Source: Actinomycetota bacterium (lineage in GTDB: Bacteria > Actinomycetota > Actinomycetes > Nanopelagicales > Nanopelagicaceae). Taken from it: a stretch of DNA of 50,871 bases. Location of the stretch: assembly GCA_026393075.1 (NCBI GenBank), contig JAPLAW010000023.1:1-50871 (forward strand), given 5' to 3'. Below are positions 17,426 to 26,122 of the stretch, piece after piece. The stretch's first letter is position 1. Every line of letters begins with the position of its first letter. Made by a program: the position numbers and the translations under genes. A model generated the notes under the pieces. That model was not told the origin of the DNA and did no database searches. It saw nothing but the letters and a program-made list of their open reading frames with translations.

Positions 17426-18673
17426 TTAGAGATTAGAAAGGGGCCGTCTATGGGTATCCGAACTTGAAGAACGTACGCCTCGGAAAAGCTGAATCGGGAT
17501 CAAAGCTCCCAAGGTCATCAGTGCCACCCAGAGAATGCCTAAATTAGCGTCAATCATCATGCCGGCAACGGCTGGCCCGATGACGCCAGAGACGCCCCAT
17601 TGCATTCCCATTAGGGCATTTGTGCGACCGCGCAAGTGTTCCGGTGAAAGTTCATTAGCTAGAGCTGGCGAAGTTGGCGACCAAACCATTTCACCGAACG
17701 CGAAAACAATTTGGCTAATCGAAAGCAAAATGCCCGCTACGAAAAGTGGAGCTAGCGGTGCAACACCTACAAATATCCAAGAAAGTGCCCAGATTAAGGA
17801 AACTGAAACCAAGGCTCGCTGTTTTGAAATGCGGGCAAGTAATTTTAAAACTAGTGGTTGCAGAACAAATATAGTTATTGTGTTTGCCGCAAAAATTACG
17901 CCTAGCCATTTCGGCGATAGATCTAAAACTTGCGTAGCAAATAGCGGAATACCCGACATCGTGGCGCCATAACCAAAAATCATCAGAATTAAACCGCCTA
18001 GAGATAACCGCATCAAGCTAGGGATTTTTAATAGTTCAGCATAAGAACCAGTTTGTGGTTCGTTTTCTTTTGCTACGAATTTGCCGACCTCGGGGCCGTG
18101 TAATGAATAGATGGCGAGAAAGAAGGCAATGAAAGTGCAAGTATCAACTAGATAAAGAATTTGATAAGAGCGCAGCGAACTATTTGAAACTATCAGCGAT
18201 GAAATCAAGCCGCCTAAGCCGAGCCCTAAATTAAGCAACATAAAGTTAAGTCCGAAAATCTTCTGGCGATCTTCTGGCTTGGTCATACGGGTCAGCATCA
18301 CAGTTTGCCCTGGCCAGGTGGTGCTATCACCAATGGCACTAACTGTTGCCACGATTACGGCCGTTGTTTTGTTATCAACAAATGCCCATGCGGCAGTTGC
18401 AGAAATTTTTAAGAGCAAACCAGTCAAAATAACTTTCTTAGGGCCGATTCGATCAATTAACGCACCGCTAGGGCCACCGATTACTAATGACATGGCCGCG
18501 CTCCAGGCCAGCAATAAGCCACCAAAAGTTGTTGTAAAGCCCCGCATATCGTGTAGATAGACCAAGAGCAATGACATCGTCATTCCCCCGCCAATGGCAT
18601 TAAACCCAACACCAATTACTAGCCGGCGCGCTTTTGGCGATAGTAAGTCGAAATACTCGGTGAAATAGCGCAT
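17426..18673 (-). CDS. MFS transporter, probable drug efflux (MdtH-like)
   Basis: A 415-residue, 12-helix major facilitator with the motif-A loop GPSGALIDRIGPKKV between helices 2 and 3, and MVWSPTSPALANELSPEHLRGRTNALMG in the C half, the pattern of multidrug-type MFS exporters such as MdtH. The substrate is not predictable. A TAGGCT hexamer 6 bases before the ATG marks a leaderless start. It is divergent from tgt across only 34 bp. Confidence 0.85.
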   Translation of the reverse strand: MRYFTEYFDLLSPKARRLVIGVGFNAIGGGMTMSLLLVYLHDMRGFTTTFGGLLLAWSAAMSLVIGGPSGALIDRIGPKKVILTGLLLKISATAAWAFVDNKTTAVIVATVSAIGDSTTWPGQTVMLTRMTKPEDRQKIFGLNFMLLNLGLGLGGLISSLIVSNSSLRSYQILYLVDTCTFIAFFLAIYSLHGPEVGKFVAKENEPQTGSYAELLKIPSLMRLSLGGLILMIFGYGATMSGIPLFATQVLDLSPKWLGVIFAANTITIFVLQPLVLKLLARISKQRALVSVSLIWALSWIFVGVAPLAPLFVAGILLSISQIVFAFGEMVWSPTSPALANELSPEHLRGRTNALMGMQWGVSGVIGPAVAGMMIDANLGILWVALMTLGALIPIQLFRGVRSSSSDTHRRPLSNL

Positions 18674-18679
18674 TGAGCG

Positions 18680-18700
18680 AGCCTATAACTCTGCGACAAT
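18680..18700. promoter_or_regulatory. Compact divergent leaderless promoters, MFS/tgt
   Basis: Within the 34-bp gap, TAGGCT (minus, 18685-18680) lies 6 bases before the MFS ATG, and GACAAT (plus, 18695-18700) lies 7 bases before the tgt ATG. The two promoters are nearly back to back, so the -35 region of each falls over or beyond the other's -10 and start. Confidence 0.45.
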
Positions 18701-18707
18701 ACCTGTC

Positions 18708-19961
18708 ATGTCCATGAACGCGAGCCCTGGTTTCAAATTTGAAATCAACAAGTCGGCTGAAAATTCATTTGCTCGAACTGGCACGTTAACGACCCCAAAT
18801 GGCGTAGTTGAAACACCTGCATTTATTCCAGTGGGCACTAAAGCCACAGTTAAATCAGTTTTGCCAGAAGCAATGCGCGAACTTGGTGCTCAAGCACTAC
18901 TTGCTAATGCTTATCACTTGTACTTACAACCAGGTCCAGAAATTCTTGATGAAGCTGGCGGCTTATCAAAATTCATGAATTGGAATGGCCCAACTTTTAC
19001 TGACAGCGGTGGTTTCCAAGTTTTATCACTTGGGGTGGGATTCAAAAAAGTACTAGCGATGGATTCCAAAACTTTCCGAGCCGATGATGTAATTGCCGAT
19101 AATAAGCAACGTCTAGCTCATGTCGATGACGAAGGCGTTACTTTCAAATCGCACTTAAATGGTTCGATGCATCGCTTTACCCCCGAAGTTTCAATGCAGA
19201 TTCAACATCAAATTGGCGCCGATGTAATGTTCGCCTTCGATGAGTGCACCACGCTTCACAACACTCGTGGCTATCAAGAGCGCGCAATGGATAGAACTTA
19301 TGCCTGGGCAATTCGTTGTTTAGATGAACATAAGCGATTAACAATTGAACGTACGAATAAGCCTTACCAAGCTCTCTTTGGCGTTATTCAAGGTGCCCAA
19401 TATGAAGACTTGCGGCGCAAAGCTGCCAAAGATTTAGGTTCACTCGAATCATCAGGTATCTCATTTGATGGTTTCGGCATCGGTGGAGCCCTTGATAAAG
19501 ATTCACTCGGCACCATTGTGCAATGGGTAAATAGCGAGCTGCCCGAAGAAAAACCTAAGCATTTACTTGGTATTGGCGCCCCAGAAGATCTATTTGTGGG
19601 CGTGGAGAGCGGTATCGATACCTTCGATTGCGTACTCGCTTCACGCATTGCTCGCTCTAGCGCTGTCTACACAATGACTGGCCGCTATAACTTAACTAAT
19701 GCCACTTACAAGCGGGATTTCAATCCGATCGATAGTGAATGCGATTGCTACACCTGCACTAACTACACCCGGGCTTATCTGAATCACTTATTCCATGGCA
19801 AAGAGATGATCGCAGCCACCCTAGCCACAATTCACAACGAACGTTTTGTAGTGCGCTTAGTTGATCAAATGCGAGCTGCCTTAAAGACTGGTCATTTCTT
19901 TGATCTGAAAGATGAATTCATGGGTCGCTTCAAACATAAATCAGGTCAGCACCACGACTAG
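18708..19961 (+). CDS. tgt: tRNA-guanine transglycosylase
   Basis: Tgt exchanges guanine 34 in the anticodon of GUN tRNAs for a queuosine precursor. The 417-residue barrel shows the substrate-binding TDSGGFQVLS near residue 97, FDGFGIGG near 253, the nucleophilic Asp in FDCVLASR near 310, and the zinc site CDCYTC with a downstream His. After the nucleophile the sequence reads ASRIARSSAVYT rather than the proteobacterial PTRNARNG; the ending resembles other actinobacterial enzymes. A second ATG two codons in is an alternative start. Its 3' end overlaps the convergent GNAT gene by 4 bases. Confidence 0.94.
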   Translation: MSMNASPGFKFEINKSAENSFARTGTLTTPNGVVETPAFIPVGTKATVKSVLPEAMRELGAQALLANAYHLYLQPGPEILDEAGGLSKFMNWNGPTFTDSGGFQVLSLGVGFKKVLAMDSKTFRADDVIADNKQRLAHVDDEGVTFKSHLNGSMHRFTPEVSMQIQHQIGADVMFAFDECTTLHNTRGYQERAMDRTYAWAIRCLDEHKRLTIERTNKPYQALFGVIQGAQYEDLRRKAAKDLGSLESSGISFDGFGIGGALDKDSLGTIVQWVNSELPEEKPKHLLGIGAPEDLFVGVESGIDTFDCVLASRIARSSAVYTMTGRYNLTNATYKRDFNPIDSECDCYTCTNYTRAYLNHLFHGKEMIAATLATIHNERFVVRLVDQMRAALKTGHFFDLKDEFMGRFKHKSGQHHD

Positions 19962-20530
19962 TCTGCGAACTTAGCCTTAAAGTCAGCAACTGAAATTTCA
20001 TAAACATTTTCTGGGCCATCTTCTTCATCTATCTGCACCCCTGTAAAAGGAAACCCAAAGTATTCAATAACTTTAATTGATGGTGCATTATCTGGACTGA
20101 CCGTATATCTAAATGATTTAACCCCAGGTTGATCTAGCGCCCACATCCACATTGCCATTAACGCTTCTTTAGCAAAACCTTGGTTGTGAAATTCTGGCTC
20201 GATCCCTAACCCAATTTCAACCATGCCGTTCTCATCTGGCACGCCATGAAAACTAGTACTGCCGATAATCTCACGGCTTTGTTTCAGCACGATCTGCCGT
20301 ACGAACCATTTATTACAGCTGGGATCAGTTTTTACTTGTGGCACTCGCCAATGTAGTGGGCCTTGAAAATCAACTAAAACACGATGCGGATTAGTGAAAT
20401 TAGCGCCTTTAAGAATTGGTGAATCATCTCGTTTTTCAAATAGCGTAATCAGATTCGCACCGCTGATGTGATGTAATTCCAGCCGCTGCGTTACCAGGGT
20501 TTCCTGCACCAAATCTAGTTCCGAATCCAT
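19958..20530 (-). CDS. GNAT acetyltransferase, RimJ/RimL type
   Basis: The 190-residue protein has the GNAT fold: TQRLELHHIS at the N-terminus, the EIIGSTSFHG strand, EIGLGIEPEFHNQGFAKEALMAMWMWA (acetyl-CoA pyrophosphate loop in QGFAKEAL) and DNAPSIKVIEYFGF, characteristic of the RimJ/RimL branch that acetylates protein N-termini or small amines. The substrate is unknown. A TAGGAT hexamer 6 bases before the ATG overlaps the stop of the upstream LAL regulator gene, so it may have its own leaderless promoter despite the operon-like spacing. Confidence 0.85.
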   Translation of the reverse strand: MDSELDLVQETLVTQRLELHHISGANLITLFEKRDDSPILKGANFTNPHRVLVDFQGPLHWRVPQVKTDPSCNKWFVRQIVLKQSREIIGSTSFHGVPDENGMVEIGLGIEPEFHNQGFAKEALMAMWMWALDQPGVKSFRYTVSPDNAPSIKVIEYFGFPFTGVQIDEEDGPENVYEISVADFKAKFAD

Positions 20531-20536
20531 CTCACT

Positions 20537-20542
20537 ATCCTA
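20537..20542 (-). promoter_or_regulatory. -10 hexamer for leaderless GNAT gene
   Basis: TAGGAT ends 6 bases before the GNAT ATG and overlaps the stop codon of the upstream regulator. Confidence 0.45.
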
Positions 20543-23083
20543 AATTATGAATAGAGTCTGCGCTTTAGATACTGCCTCTTCTCGCCCACTAGCGCTTAAT
20601 TTGCGATAGATATTGCGCAAGTGAGTCTTCATGGTGTTGTGCGAAATATGGAGCGTTTTTCCGATAGCCGTAATCGGTTTACCAGTTGCAAGCGAGCGCA
20701 ATACATCTATTTCACGCTTAGTTAACGGTTGGGTCAAGGCCGCATTCTGATTGTTCTTATTATTCATTCGGGCAGCCGCAGCTCGAGCTAATTCTTCGAG
20801 ATACACAGTTGGCCGCTTAGATGCACTGCGGATAATTAATTCCAGAATTGTGGGGTCTTGTCGCAAGAAAGTCTCTTTAGCACCAACTCGGGCACCGATA
20901 TCGAGACCTACTTTAAGTGAATCCATCGCCAAAGTTTCCTGCGAAATATTTGCCTCACAACCAACTAAGGATTTCCAAATCTTTTCACGAGCACTATCGG
21001 AATCTAAGATTTCTGGCACCGTCTTTTTCTTCACTTCATTCTTTGAAACTGCAGAAAGTGCCTGTCGATATTGGTATGTGAAAATAAGGTCTTTTGGTAA
21101 GCGATTTAGAATTTGAGCAGATCGCTCGTAATCCTTAACCCAGAACCTAAGAAAAAGCTCATTGATATCAATTATTAAACTTAAGCCATCTTCGCCTTTG
21201 AACTCAGCGGCAAGTTTTCGATGATCACGTACAACCGCAAAAGCTTCTTCGACTTTGCCATTCATCATCAAGATCCGAGCCAGATAACTTTCGGCCATAA
21301 ATACCCACGGCCATTGCTGCCATTCTCGTGCCAATTTAGCGAGCTTTTCAAATTCTTCAGTTGCTTTATCTGCTTGAGAGAACTCTAAATAGCAACGCCC
21401 TTTAATGTAGATAGCCTCGGTATACCCAAAGAATCCTGCGTATTCATTGCGCTCTCCAATTTCTTGAGCTAGCGATGCCGCATCTAGAGCCTGCAGGTAT
21501 TCACCTTCCAAAAATAACTTCATGGCGCGAATGGTCTGCCAGACAAACAAGTCATCTGGTAAATTACTATCCTTGATAATCTCGCTTACTTCGGCTTCAA
21601 TCGAATTTAGAGTTTCCGAATCTTCAAAAATAAATGATCGAGCAGCAAATATTCGTAAAATGCCTAGTCGATCAGATTGCTCGATCGCAGGCTCTGTCAT
21701 AGGCTCACGAAAAATTACTTCCATCTGATTATCAAATTCGGATAACCGGCCGCGGCAGAAAGCAACATGTGCCAATGCTGCAGCATTAATTCGATCAATA
21801 AATGGCGACAGTGGCGAATCTTTATAGGAAAATCGCATCTCTTCAATCAATTGAATCGTGCGGTCAAATTCATAACTAACTAAGTGCCCCATAATTGTGG
21901 CAAGGTCCGCGAAAACTTTATTTCGAGTGTTATCTAGCGGTAGGTAATTACTCCAATAGAGAATATTTCTGCCATCGCCACGAGTAATTAATTTACGCAA
22001 GGCCGGCTTAAACATATTTCGTAAGTATTTAGAATCACCCGACTTTATTGCGTGAGAAATCGCCAAATTCAATTGATTCCGAAGCTGAAAGAGTTCAGAA
22101 ACCGCTATTTGATTCTGCTGATATTTCTTGCTGTCTGCGCGGGCGATCTCATCAATTGCTTCGCGTGCCGTGTTATTGAATATATACGAACCTTTTTGAC
22201 CAGCTGTCAGCATTAGAAATACACCTTCGGCAGCGAGTTTGTTCAGATTCACTTCATTTGCCGGCTTCTGCATAATTAATGCAGCTAAATCGAGATCAAA
22301 GACTTCAAAACTAGACATGGTGATCAAAAGCTCTTGAGTCTCTTTTGCTAATCTTTCGAATTTGCCGAGAACTAAATTCTTCACCAGACTATCGTCAACT
22401 TCTAGCTCGAATTTAATCTCTTCGCCACTTGCAATGATTCCAACTGCTGATGGCCAGCCATGAGTTTGTTGCAAGATTTGATCTAGTTTCTTTTCATTTG
22501 TTTCAACACCCGAAACTTGAAGTAAAGATTTAATCTCTTCTTTTGAAAAAATCAAGTCGCCAGCGGTAATTACTGATAGGCGTCCGATACTAGAGAATCG
22601 CTTAAGCGAGACTGTCGGCATTATGCGGCGTATTGCGAAAATATGAATATTATCTGGAATCGCATCCATATAAGATTGCGTTACATTTAATTGGTAAGTG
22701 AAAGCGTCAACGACATTATCTAGTACTAAGACAATATCTTCCTTAAGATTTGCAATAGCTTGAAAAATTGAGGTAACTGTTTTTGCTTCTAGATCTGGCG
22801 CGAAATCCGGAAACTCCTGGCGGATCGCACTTATTAAATATTCAGCTAGCCCGACTGCACTATCGGTTTCTGACATCGTGTACCAAACAACTTTTTTCTT
22901 ACTTTGTTTTGCCCATTCGGCTAATAGCGAAGTTTTTCCATATCCAGCCGGTGCCACCACCAAGGTGTAGCCAGGGGCTTGACCATCAATTAACTCAAAA
23001 AGATGACTTCGGGAAAGGAAATTAGCGGGCAGTTCAGGCGGGCGAATTCGCGAAAGGGTGATATTCGAATCAAGCTGGCTCAT
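20540..23083 (-). CDS. Large ATP-binding LuxR (LAL/MalT-like) regulator
   Basis: The 847-residue protein has the MalT-type STAND layout. An N-terminal NTPase has the P-loop APAGYGKT (residues 44-51) and Walker B IVLVLDNV near 115. A long helical-repeat region (about 330-740), probably TPR-like, is the likely sensor. A C-terminal LuxR helix-turn-helix (LTKREIDVLRSLATGKPITAIGKTLHISHNTMKTHLRNIYRKL) binds DNA. Such proteins oligomerise on arrays of short sites when an inducer binds. Five GGGGTTA-type heptamers lie directly upstream, one over the likely -10 (AACCCT, 6 bases before the ATG). The inducer and targets are unknown. Neighbours are a GNAT gene downstream and the B12 import genes upstream. 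Confidence 0.9.
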   Translation of the reverse strand: MSQLDSNITLSRIRPPELPANFLSRSHLFELIDGQAPGYTLVVAPAGYGKTSLLAEWAKQSKKKVVWYTMSETDSAVGLAEYLISAIRQEFPDFAPDLEAKTVTSIFQAIANLKEDIVLVLDNVVDAFTYQLNVTQSYMDAIPDNIHIFAIRRIMPTVSLKRFSSIGRLSVITAGDLIFSKEEIKSLLQVSGVETNEKKLDQILQQTHGWPSAVGIIASGEEIKFELEVDDSLVKNLVLGKFERLAKETQELLITMSSFEVFDLDLAALIMQKPANEVNLNKLAAEGVFLMLTAGQKGSYIFNNTAREAIDEIARADSKKYQQNQIAVSELFQLRNQLNLAISHAIKSGDSKYLRNMFKPALRKLITRGDGRNILYWSNYLPLDNTRNKVFADLATIMGHLVSYEFDRTIQLIEEMRFSYKDSPLSPFIDRINAAALAHVAFCRGRLSEFDNQMEVIFREPMTEPAIEQSDRLGILRIFAARSFIFEDSETLNSIEAEVSEIIKDSNLPDDLFVWQTIRAMKLFLEGEYLQALDAASLAQEIGERNEYAGFFGYTEAIYIKGRCYLEFSQADKATEEFEKLAKLAREWQQWPWVFMAESYLARILMMNGKVEEAFAVVRDHRKLAAEFKGEDGLSLIIDINELFLRFWVKDYERSAQILNRLPKDLIFTYQYRQALSAVSKNEVKKKTVPEILDSDSAREKIWKSLVGCEANISQETLAMDSLKVGLDIGARVGAKETFLRQDPTILELIIRSASKRPTVYLEELARAAAARMNNKNNQNAALTQPLTKREIDVLRSLATGKPITAIGKTLHISHNTMKTHLRNIYRKLSASGREEAVSKAQTLFII

Positions 23084-23089
23084 AGGGAA

Positions 23090-23174
23090 AGGGTTACTTA
23101 GATGGGCGAGAATTGCTATCTCTAACCCCTAATTTGTCGGGGTTAGGTACTAAATAACCCCCTGTTCTAACCCC
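23090..23174. promoter_or_regulatory. Array of five TAACCCC heptamers before the LAL gene
   Basis: TAACCCC occurs on the plus strand at 23123-23129, 23155-23161 and 23168-23174. Its complement GGGGTTA is at 23139-23145, and AGGGTTA at 23090-23096. Three consecutive sites start exactly 16 bp apart in alternating orientation, giving two overlapping inverted repeats with 9-base loops. The rightmost sites extend into the end of btuD. MalT-type regulators bind arrays of short oriented sites, so this is a candidate autoregulatory operator. An RNA hairpin after btuD is an alternative, but no U run follows. Confidence 0.6.
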
Positions 23175-23926
23175 GTCACGCGCTTAGCGGCGATGATTAC
23201 TGGGCGACCGTTCTCGAGCAAATGCACGCTGATGCGATCATCAAATGCGCTACGTAGTTCGGGTGAGTGAATGACTGATTGTGATTCACCATCTAGCAGC
23301 ACTCGGCCGCTTTGCATGATGATGATTCGCTCTGCATACATAGCACCCAAGGTGATGTCATGCATCGTTGAAATAATGGTGACGCCAGTTGCTTTAATCT
23401 CTTCAACTTTGTTGAGTACTGAAATCTGATGATGTAGATCAAGAGCACTGGTTGGTTCATCGAGCAACATGACTTCGGGTTCTTGAACTAGGGCACGCGC
23501 GATTAACACTCGCTGCATTTCTCCACCGGAAAGCGTATTTACTAACTGGCTTTGCATTCCTAGTAGCTGAGTTGCCTCTAACATCTCGTGAACAATGTTG
23601 CGACTGTGCGCGCTTTCTTTGCCCCAGCCATCTAACTTGGCGCGACCCAACATCACGTATTCAGCCACACTCATGGCCGCTGGAATTGATGGGCGTTGTG
23701 GAACGAAGGCGATGTTGAGTGATTTGTTCTTAGCAATCTCTCGATCGTTATATTTAATCGATCCTGAATATGATTGCATACCAAGCATGGTGCGTAACAG
23801 CGTTGTCTTACCTGCGCCGTTAGGGCCAACTAAGCAGCTCCAGGTTCCTTCTGGAATATCCAAACTAATTGATTGCAGTACTTCAGTGTTATCAAACCGC
23901 ACTGAGAGATTTTCGATATTAATCAC
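23150..23926 (-). CDS. btuD: Cobalamin ABC transporter ATP-binding protein
   Basis: The 258-residue ATPase belongs to the FecE/BtuD group. It has Walker A GPNGAGKT near residue 37, LSGGEMQRVLIARAL as signature and VMLLDEPTSALDL as Walker B, then the H-loop STMHD. It starts at GTG overlapping the btuC stop by 4 bases. Family alone cannot separate B12 from siderophore transport, but the cobalamin riboswitch upstream of btuF makes vitamin B12 the likely cargo. Confidence 0.92.
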   Translation of the reverse strand: MINIENLSVRFDNTEVLQSISLDIPEGTWSCLVGPNGAGKTTLLRTMLGMQSYSGSIKYNDREIAKNKSLNIAFVPQRPSIPAAMSVAEYVMLGRAKLDGWGKESAHSRNIVHEMLEATQLLGMQSQLVNTLSGGEMQRVLIARALVQEPEVMLLDEPTSALDLHHQISVLNKVEEIKATGVTIISTMHDITLGAMYAERIIIMQSGRVLLDGESQSVIHSPELRSAFDDRISVHLLENGRPVIIAAKRVTGLEQGVI

Positions 23927-24939
23927 TGGCTACCTCGATTGCGAGCTCGTAGAACGAATAAGAAGAAGGGCGCACCAACGAATGCGGTAATGACGCCAAT
24001 AGGTAGCTCTGCTGGAGATAGCAATGTGCGTGCGCCAAGGTCGGCAATTACTAGAAACGCAGCACCCACAAATGCAATTGAAAGTAGTGAACGGTTTGTG
24101 GCCCGCTTGGTTAAACCTCTAACTAGGTGCGGAACCACGATTCCCACGAATCCGATTAGACCACTGGCAGATACTGCTGTGGCCGTAGCTAAAGTCGCTG
24201 CAGCAACTGCAATCAGGCGGATTTTCTGCGGTGAAACCCCTAAGGAATAGGCCTCTTCATCACTTAGCATCAGCGCATCAAGGACTTTGGAAATACGGAT
24301 TAACACGGCTAGTGCGATCAGAATATAAAAGCCAGCCCACTTAACTACATCCCAATTGGCAACTGTTAGCTCACCCAGAATCCAGGAATACACCGGGCGC
24401 AAAGCTGCACTATTGCGTTGTTGCAAATAAGTTTGAAAAGCTGTTGCAAATGAACCAACTGCAATACCTGCTAGCAACAAAGTGCTGGGATCTGCAAACA
24501 ACCTACCTGCCACTAAGAAAGTTGCAGCCACCGCAAGTACTCCCCCTAGAAATGCGAAGATTGGCAGCAGGGCATGTAAGTCTCCGCCACCGTTGGTAAT
24601 GGCAATCGTTGCACCGAGGCCGGCCCCTGATGCGGTGCCAAGTAAATACGGATCAGCCAATGGATTTCTAAAAACACTTTGATAAACCGCACCACTTGTC
24701 GCAAGCGCAGCGCCAACTAGCGCACCTAACACCACTCGAGGTAATCGCAACTCAAGTAACAAAGTGCGGTCTTCATTTTCAAGGCCGTTAGGTAGCCCCA
24801 ATAAAGTTCTGACTATTGCACCAAATTCTAAATTTACCGGGCCGAATCCGACCCCTAACAAACCAGCAATCAGCAGCGCCGCGGCGGCGCTGGCAGTAAT
24901 CTGCCAGCGCCACACACGATCGATCTGCTTCTTCTTCAA
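23923..24939 (-). CDS. btuC: Cobalamin ABC transporter permease (FecCD family)
   Basis: The 338-residue permease has about ten helices and the family motifs RLPRVVLGALVGAALATSGAVYQSVFRNPLADPYLLGTASGA (given here as a motif region, residues about 48-90), WILGELT, and ASGLIGFVGIVVPHLVR. It starts at TTG 4 bases after the btuF stop, indicating translational coupling; no better start is visible. It forms the BtuC2D2 membrane complex. Confidence 0.92.
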   Translation of the reverse strand: MKKKQIDRVWRWQITASAAAALLIAGLLGVGFGPVNLEFGAIVRTLLGLPNGLENEDRTLLLELRLPRVVLGALVGAALATSGAVYQSVFRNPLADPYLLGTASGAGLGATIAITNGGGDLHALLPIFAFLGGVLAVAATFLVAGRLFADPSTLLLAGIAVGSFATAFQTYLQQRNSAALRPVYSWILGELTVANWDVVKWAGFYILIALAVLIRISKVLDALMLSDEEAYSLGVSPQKIRLIAVAAATLATATAVSASGLIGFVGIVVPHLVRGLTKRATNRSLLSIAFVGAAFLVIADLGARTLLSPAELPIGVITAFVGAPFFLFVLRARNRGSQ

Positions 24940-24943
24940 CCGG

Positions 24944-25864
24944 TTACTTCTTTACCTTGCCAATGGCTGCCGCAACGAAGCGATAGAAATCAACTAGACG
25001 TGGCCCCCAGCGAGATGGGATGTCATTTGGTAGCGCAAAAATATTCTTCTTAGCTACAGCCGTGATACCAGACCAACCAGCTCGCGCTTTAACAGTTGCA
25101 GCACTTTCGCCATATTCAGCATCGGCTAGAAAGATTATGGTGGGATCAGACTTGACTAGGTACTCAGCTGAAAGTTGCGGATACCCATAAGAATCAGCCC
25201 CAGCTGCTTTATCGGCAATGTTTATTAGACCAAAGTCATTATAAACCTTGCCAATGAAAGTCTCAGAGGTTGCAGAATAGAGAGTGTTATCTAGCTCGTG
25301 AAAAAAGGTAACTTTTCCAGCTACCTTTGCGCGATTCAAGATAGATTTAATTAGCGCCGCCATCTTAAACGTAACTCTTTTGGCTTCTGATGTGTGATCT
25401 GTTACTGCGCCCAATATTTCAATTTCTTTATATACCTGAGCTAAGTTCTCAGGCGCTTTCTCCATCAGTACTGGGATCTTTAATTTTTCTAGCGCTTCTT
25501 TTACAACAAGAGATTTAACGGCGTCTACTGACAGAATTACTAAATCTGGCTTAAAAGCCACCAGCGCTTCAACATTTGGTTCAAAGGCACTTAGTTCAGT
25601 AATCGGAGCTGACTTTGGAAAATTTGAATATGAATCAACGGCCAGGACTTGCTTACCAGCGCCGATTTCAAATAGTGATTCTGTCGCACTTGGTGAAAGC
25701 GAAATAATGCGAACTGGCTTCTTGGCAATTATTGTTGAATATCCGCCGGATGAAATAGTTAGTGGATATTTTGTAGCTGTGCTTGCTGCGTTACTTGGTG
25801 CAATTGGGGCAAGCAATAGTGCTGTAACCAAGAGCGCGATCGGTCGGAATAAACTTTTAAACAT
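24944..25864 (-). CDS. btuF: Cobalamin-binding extracellular protein
   Basis: The 306-residue binding protein has a signal peptide (FRPIALLVTALLLAPIAPSNA) without a lipobox, then a periplasmic-binding fold of the BtuF/FecB class: RIISLSPSATESLFEIGAG, the VEALVAFKPDLVIL strand and WGPRLVDFYRFVAAAIGK at the end. It is directly controlled by the upstream cobalamin riboswitch, whose expression-platform hairpin contains its ribosome-binding site (GAGGGAG). Confidence 0.92.
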   Translation of the reverse strand: MFKSLFRPIALLVTALLLAPIAPSNAASTATKYPLTISSGGYSTIIAKKPVRIISLSPSATESLFEIGAGKQVLAVDSYSNFPKSAPITELSAFEPNVEALVAFKPDLVILSVDAVKSLVVKEALEKLKIPVLMEKAPENLAQVYKEIEILGAVTDHTSEAKRVTFKMAALIKSILNRAKVAGKVTFFHELDNTLYSATSETFIGKVYNDFGLINIADKAAGADSYGYPQLSAEYLVKSDPTIIFLADAEYGESAATVKARAGWSGITAVAKKNIFALPNDIPSRWGPRLVDFYRFVAAAIGKVKK

Positions 25865-25871
25865 AAAAATA

Positions 25872-25894
25872 CTCCCTCAAGAGATTTGAGGGAG
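25872..25894 (-). terminator. Riboswitch expression platform hairpin over the btuF RBS
   Basis: On the minus strand CTCCCTCAA and TTGAGGGAG form a perfect 9-bp stem with a 5-base loop, followed by TATTTTT and then the btuF ATG. The 3' arm contains the GAGGGAG Shine-Dalgarno. The hairpin can act as an intrinsic terminator and also sequester the ribosome-binding site. Confidence 0.8.
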
Positions 25895-25914
25895 AAAGGG
25901 GGCAATTAAACGAA

Positions 25915-26105
25915 ACGTTCCGCGTAAAGGCCCAACCTTCCTCCGAGGTTGGATAACACTTTCGGCGTCACGCCAGGCGACCTGGCTTAGATCTTGCGAT
26001 CTTTACAGTTGCGGGACAGCACCGGAATCAAACCGGATTTCGCTAAACGCAACGCCACTTGATTTCTACGGATACCCGCTTGGATCAAGTGCGCTGAACC
26101 TATCA
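25915..26105 (-). promoter_or_regulatory. Cobalamin riboswitch
   Basis: The minus strand contains the conserved riboswitch core GGTGCTGTCCCGCAACTGTAA (positions about 26022-26002) and a B12-box-like AAGCCAGGTCGCCTGGCG (about 25990-25973). The long helix CACTTGAT/ATCAAGTG (26059-26093) and the downstream CCAACCTCGGAGGAAGGTTGG hairpin complete the aptamer. Binding of adenosylcobalamin should shut off btuFCD. Boundaries are approximate. Confidence 0.92.
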
Positions 26106-26122
26106 CGGCCAATCGCAAGTGG

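Noticed and set aside
23122-23146. CTAACCCC-N9-GGGGTTAG as a terminator of btuD
   Set aside because: No U run follows on the minus strand, and extra copies of the heptamer at regular spacing fit a binding array better.
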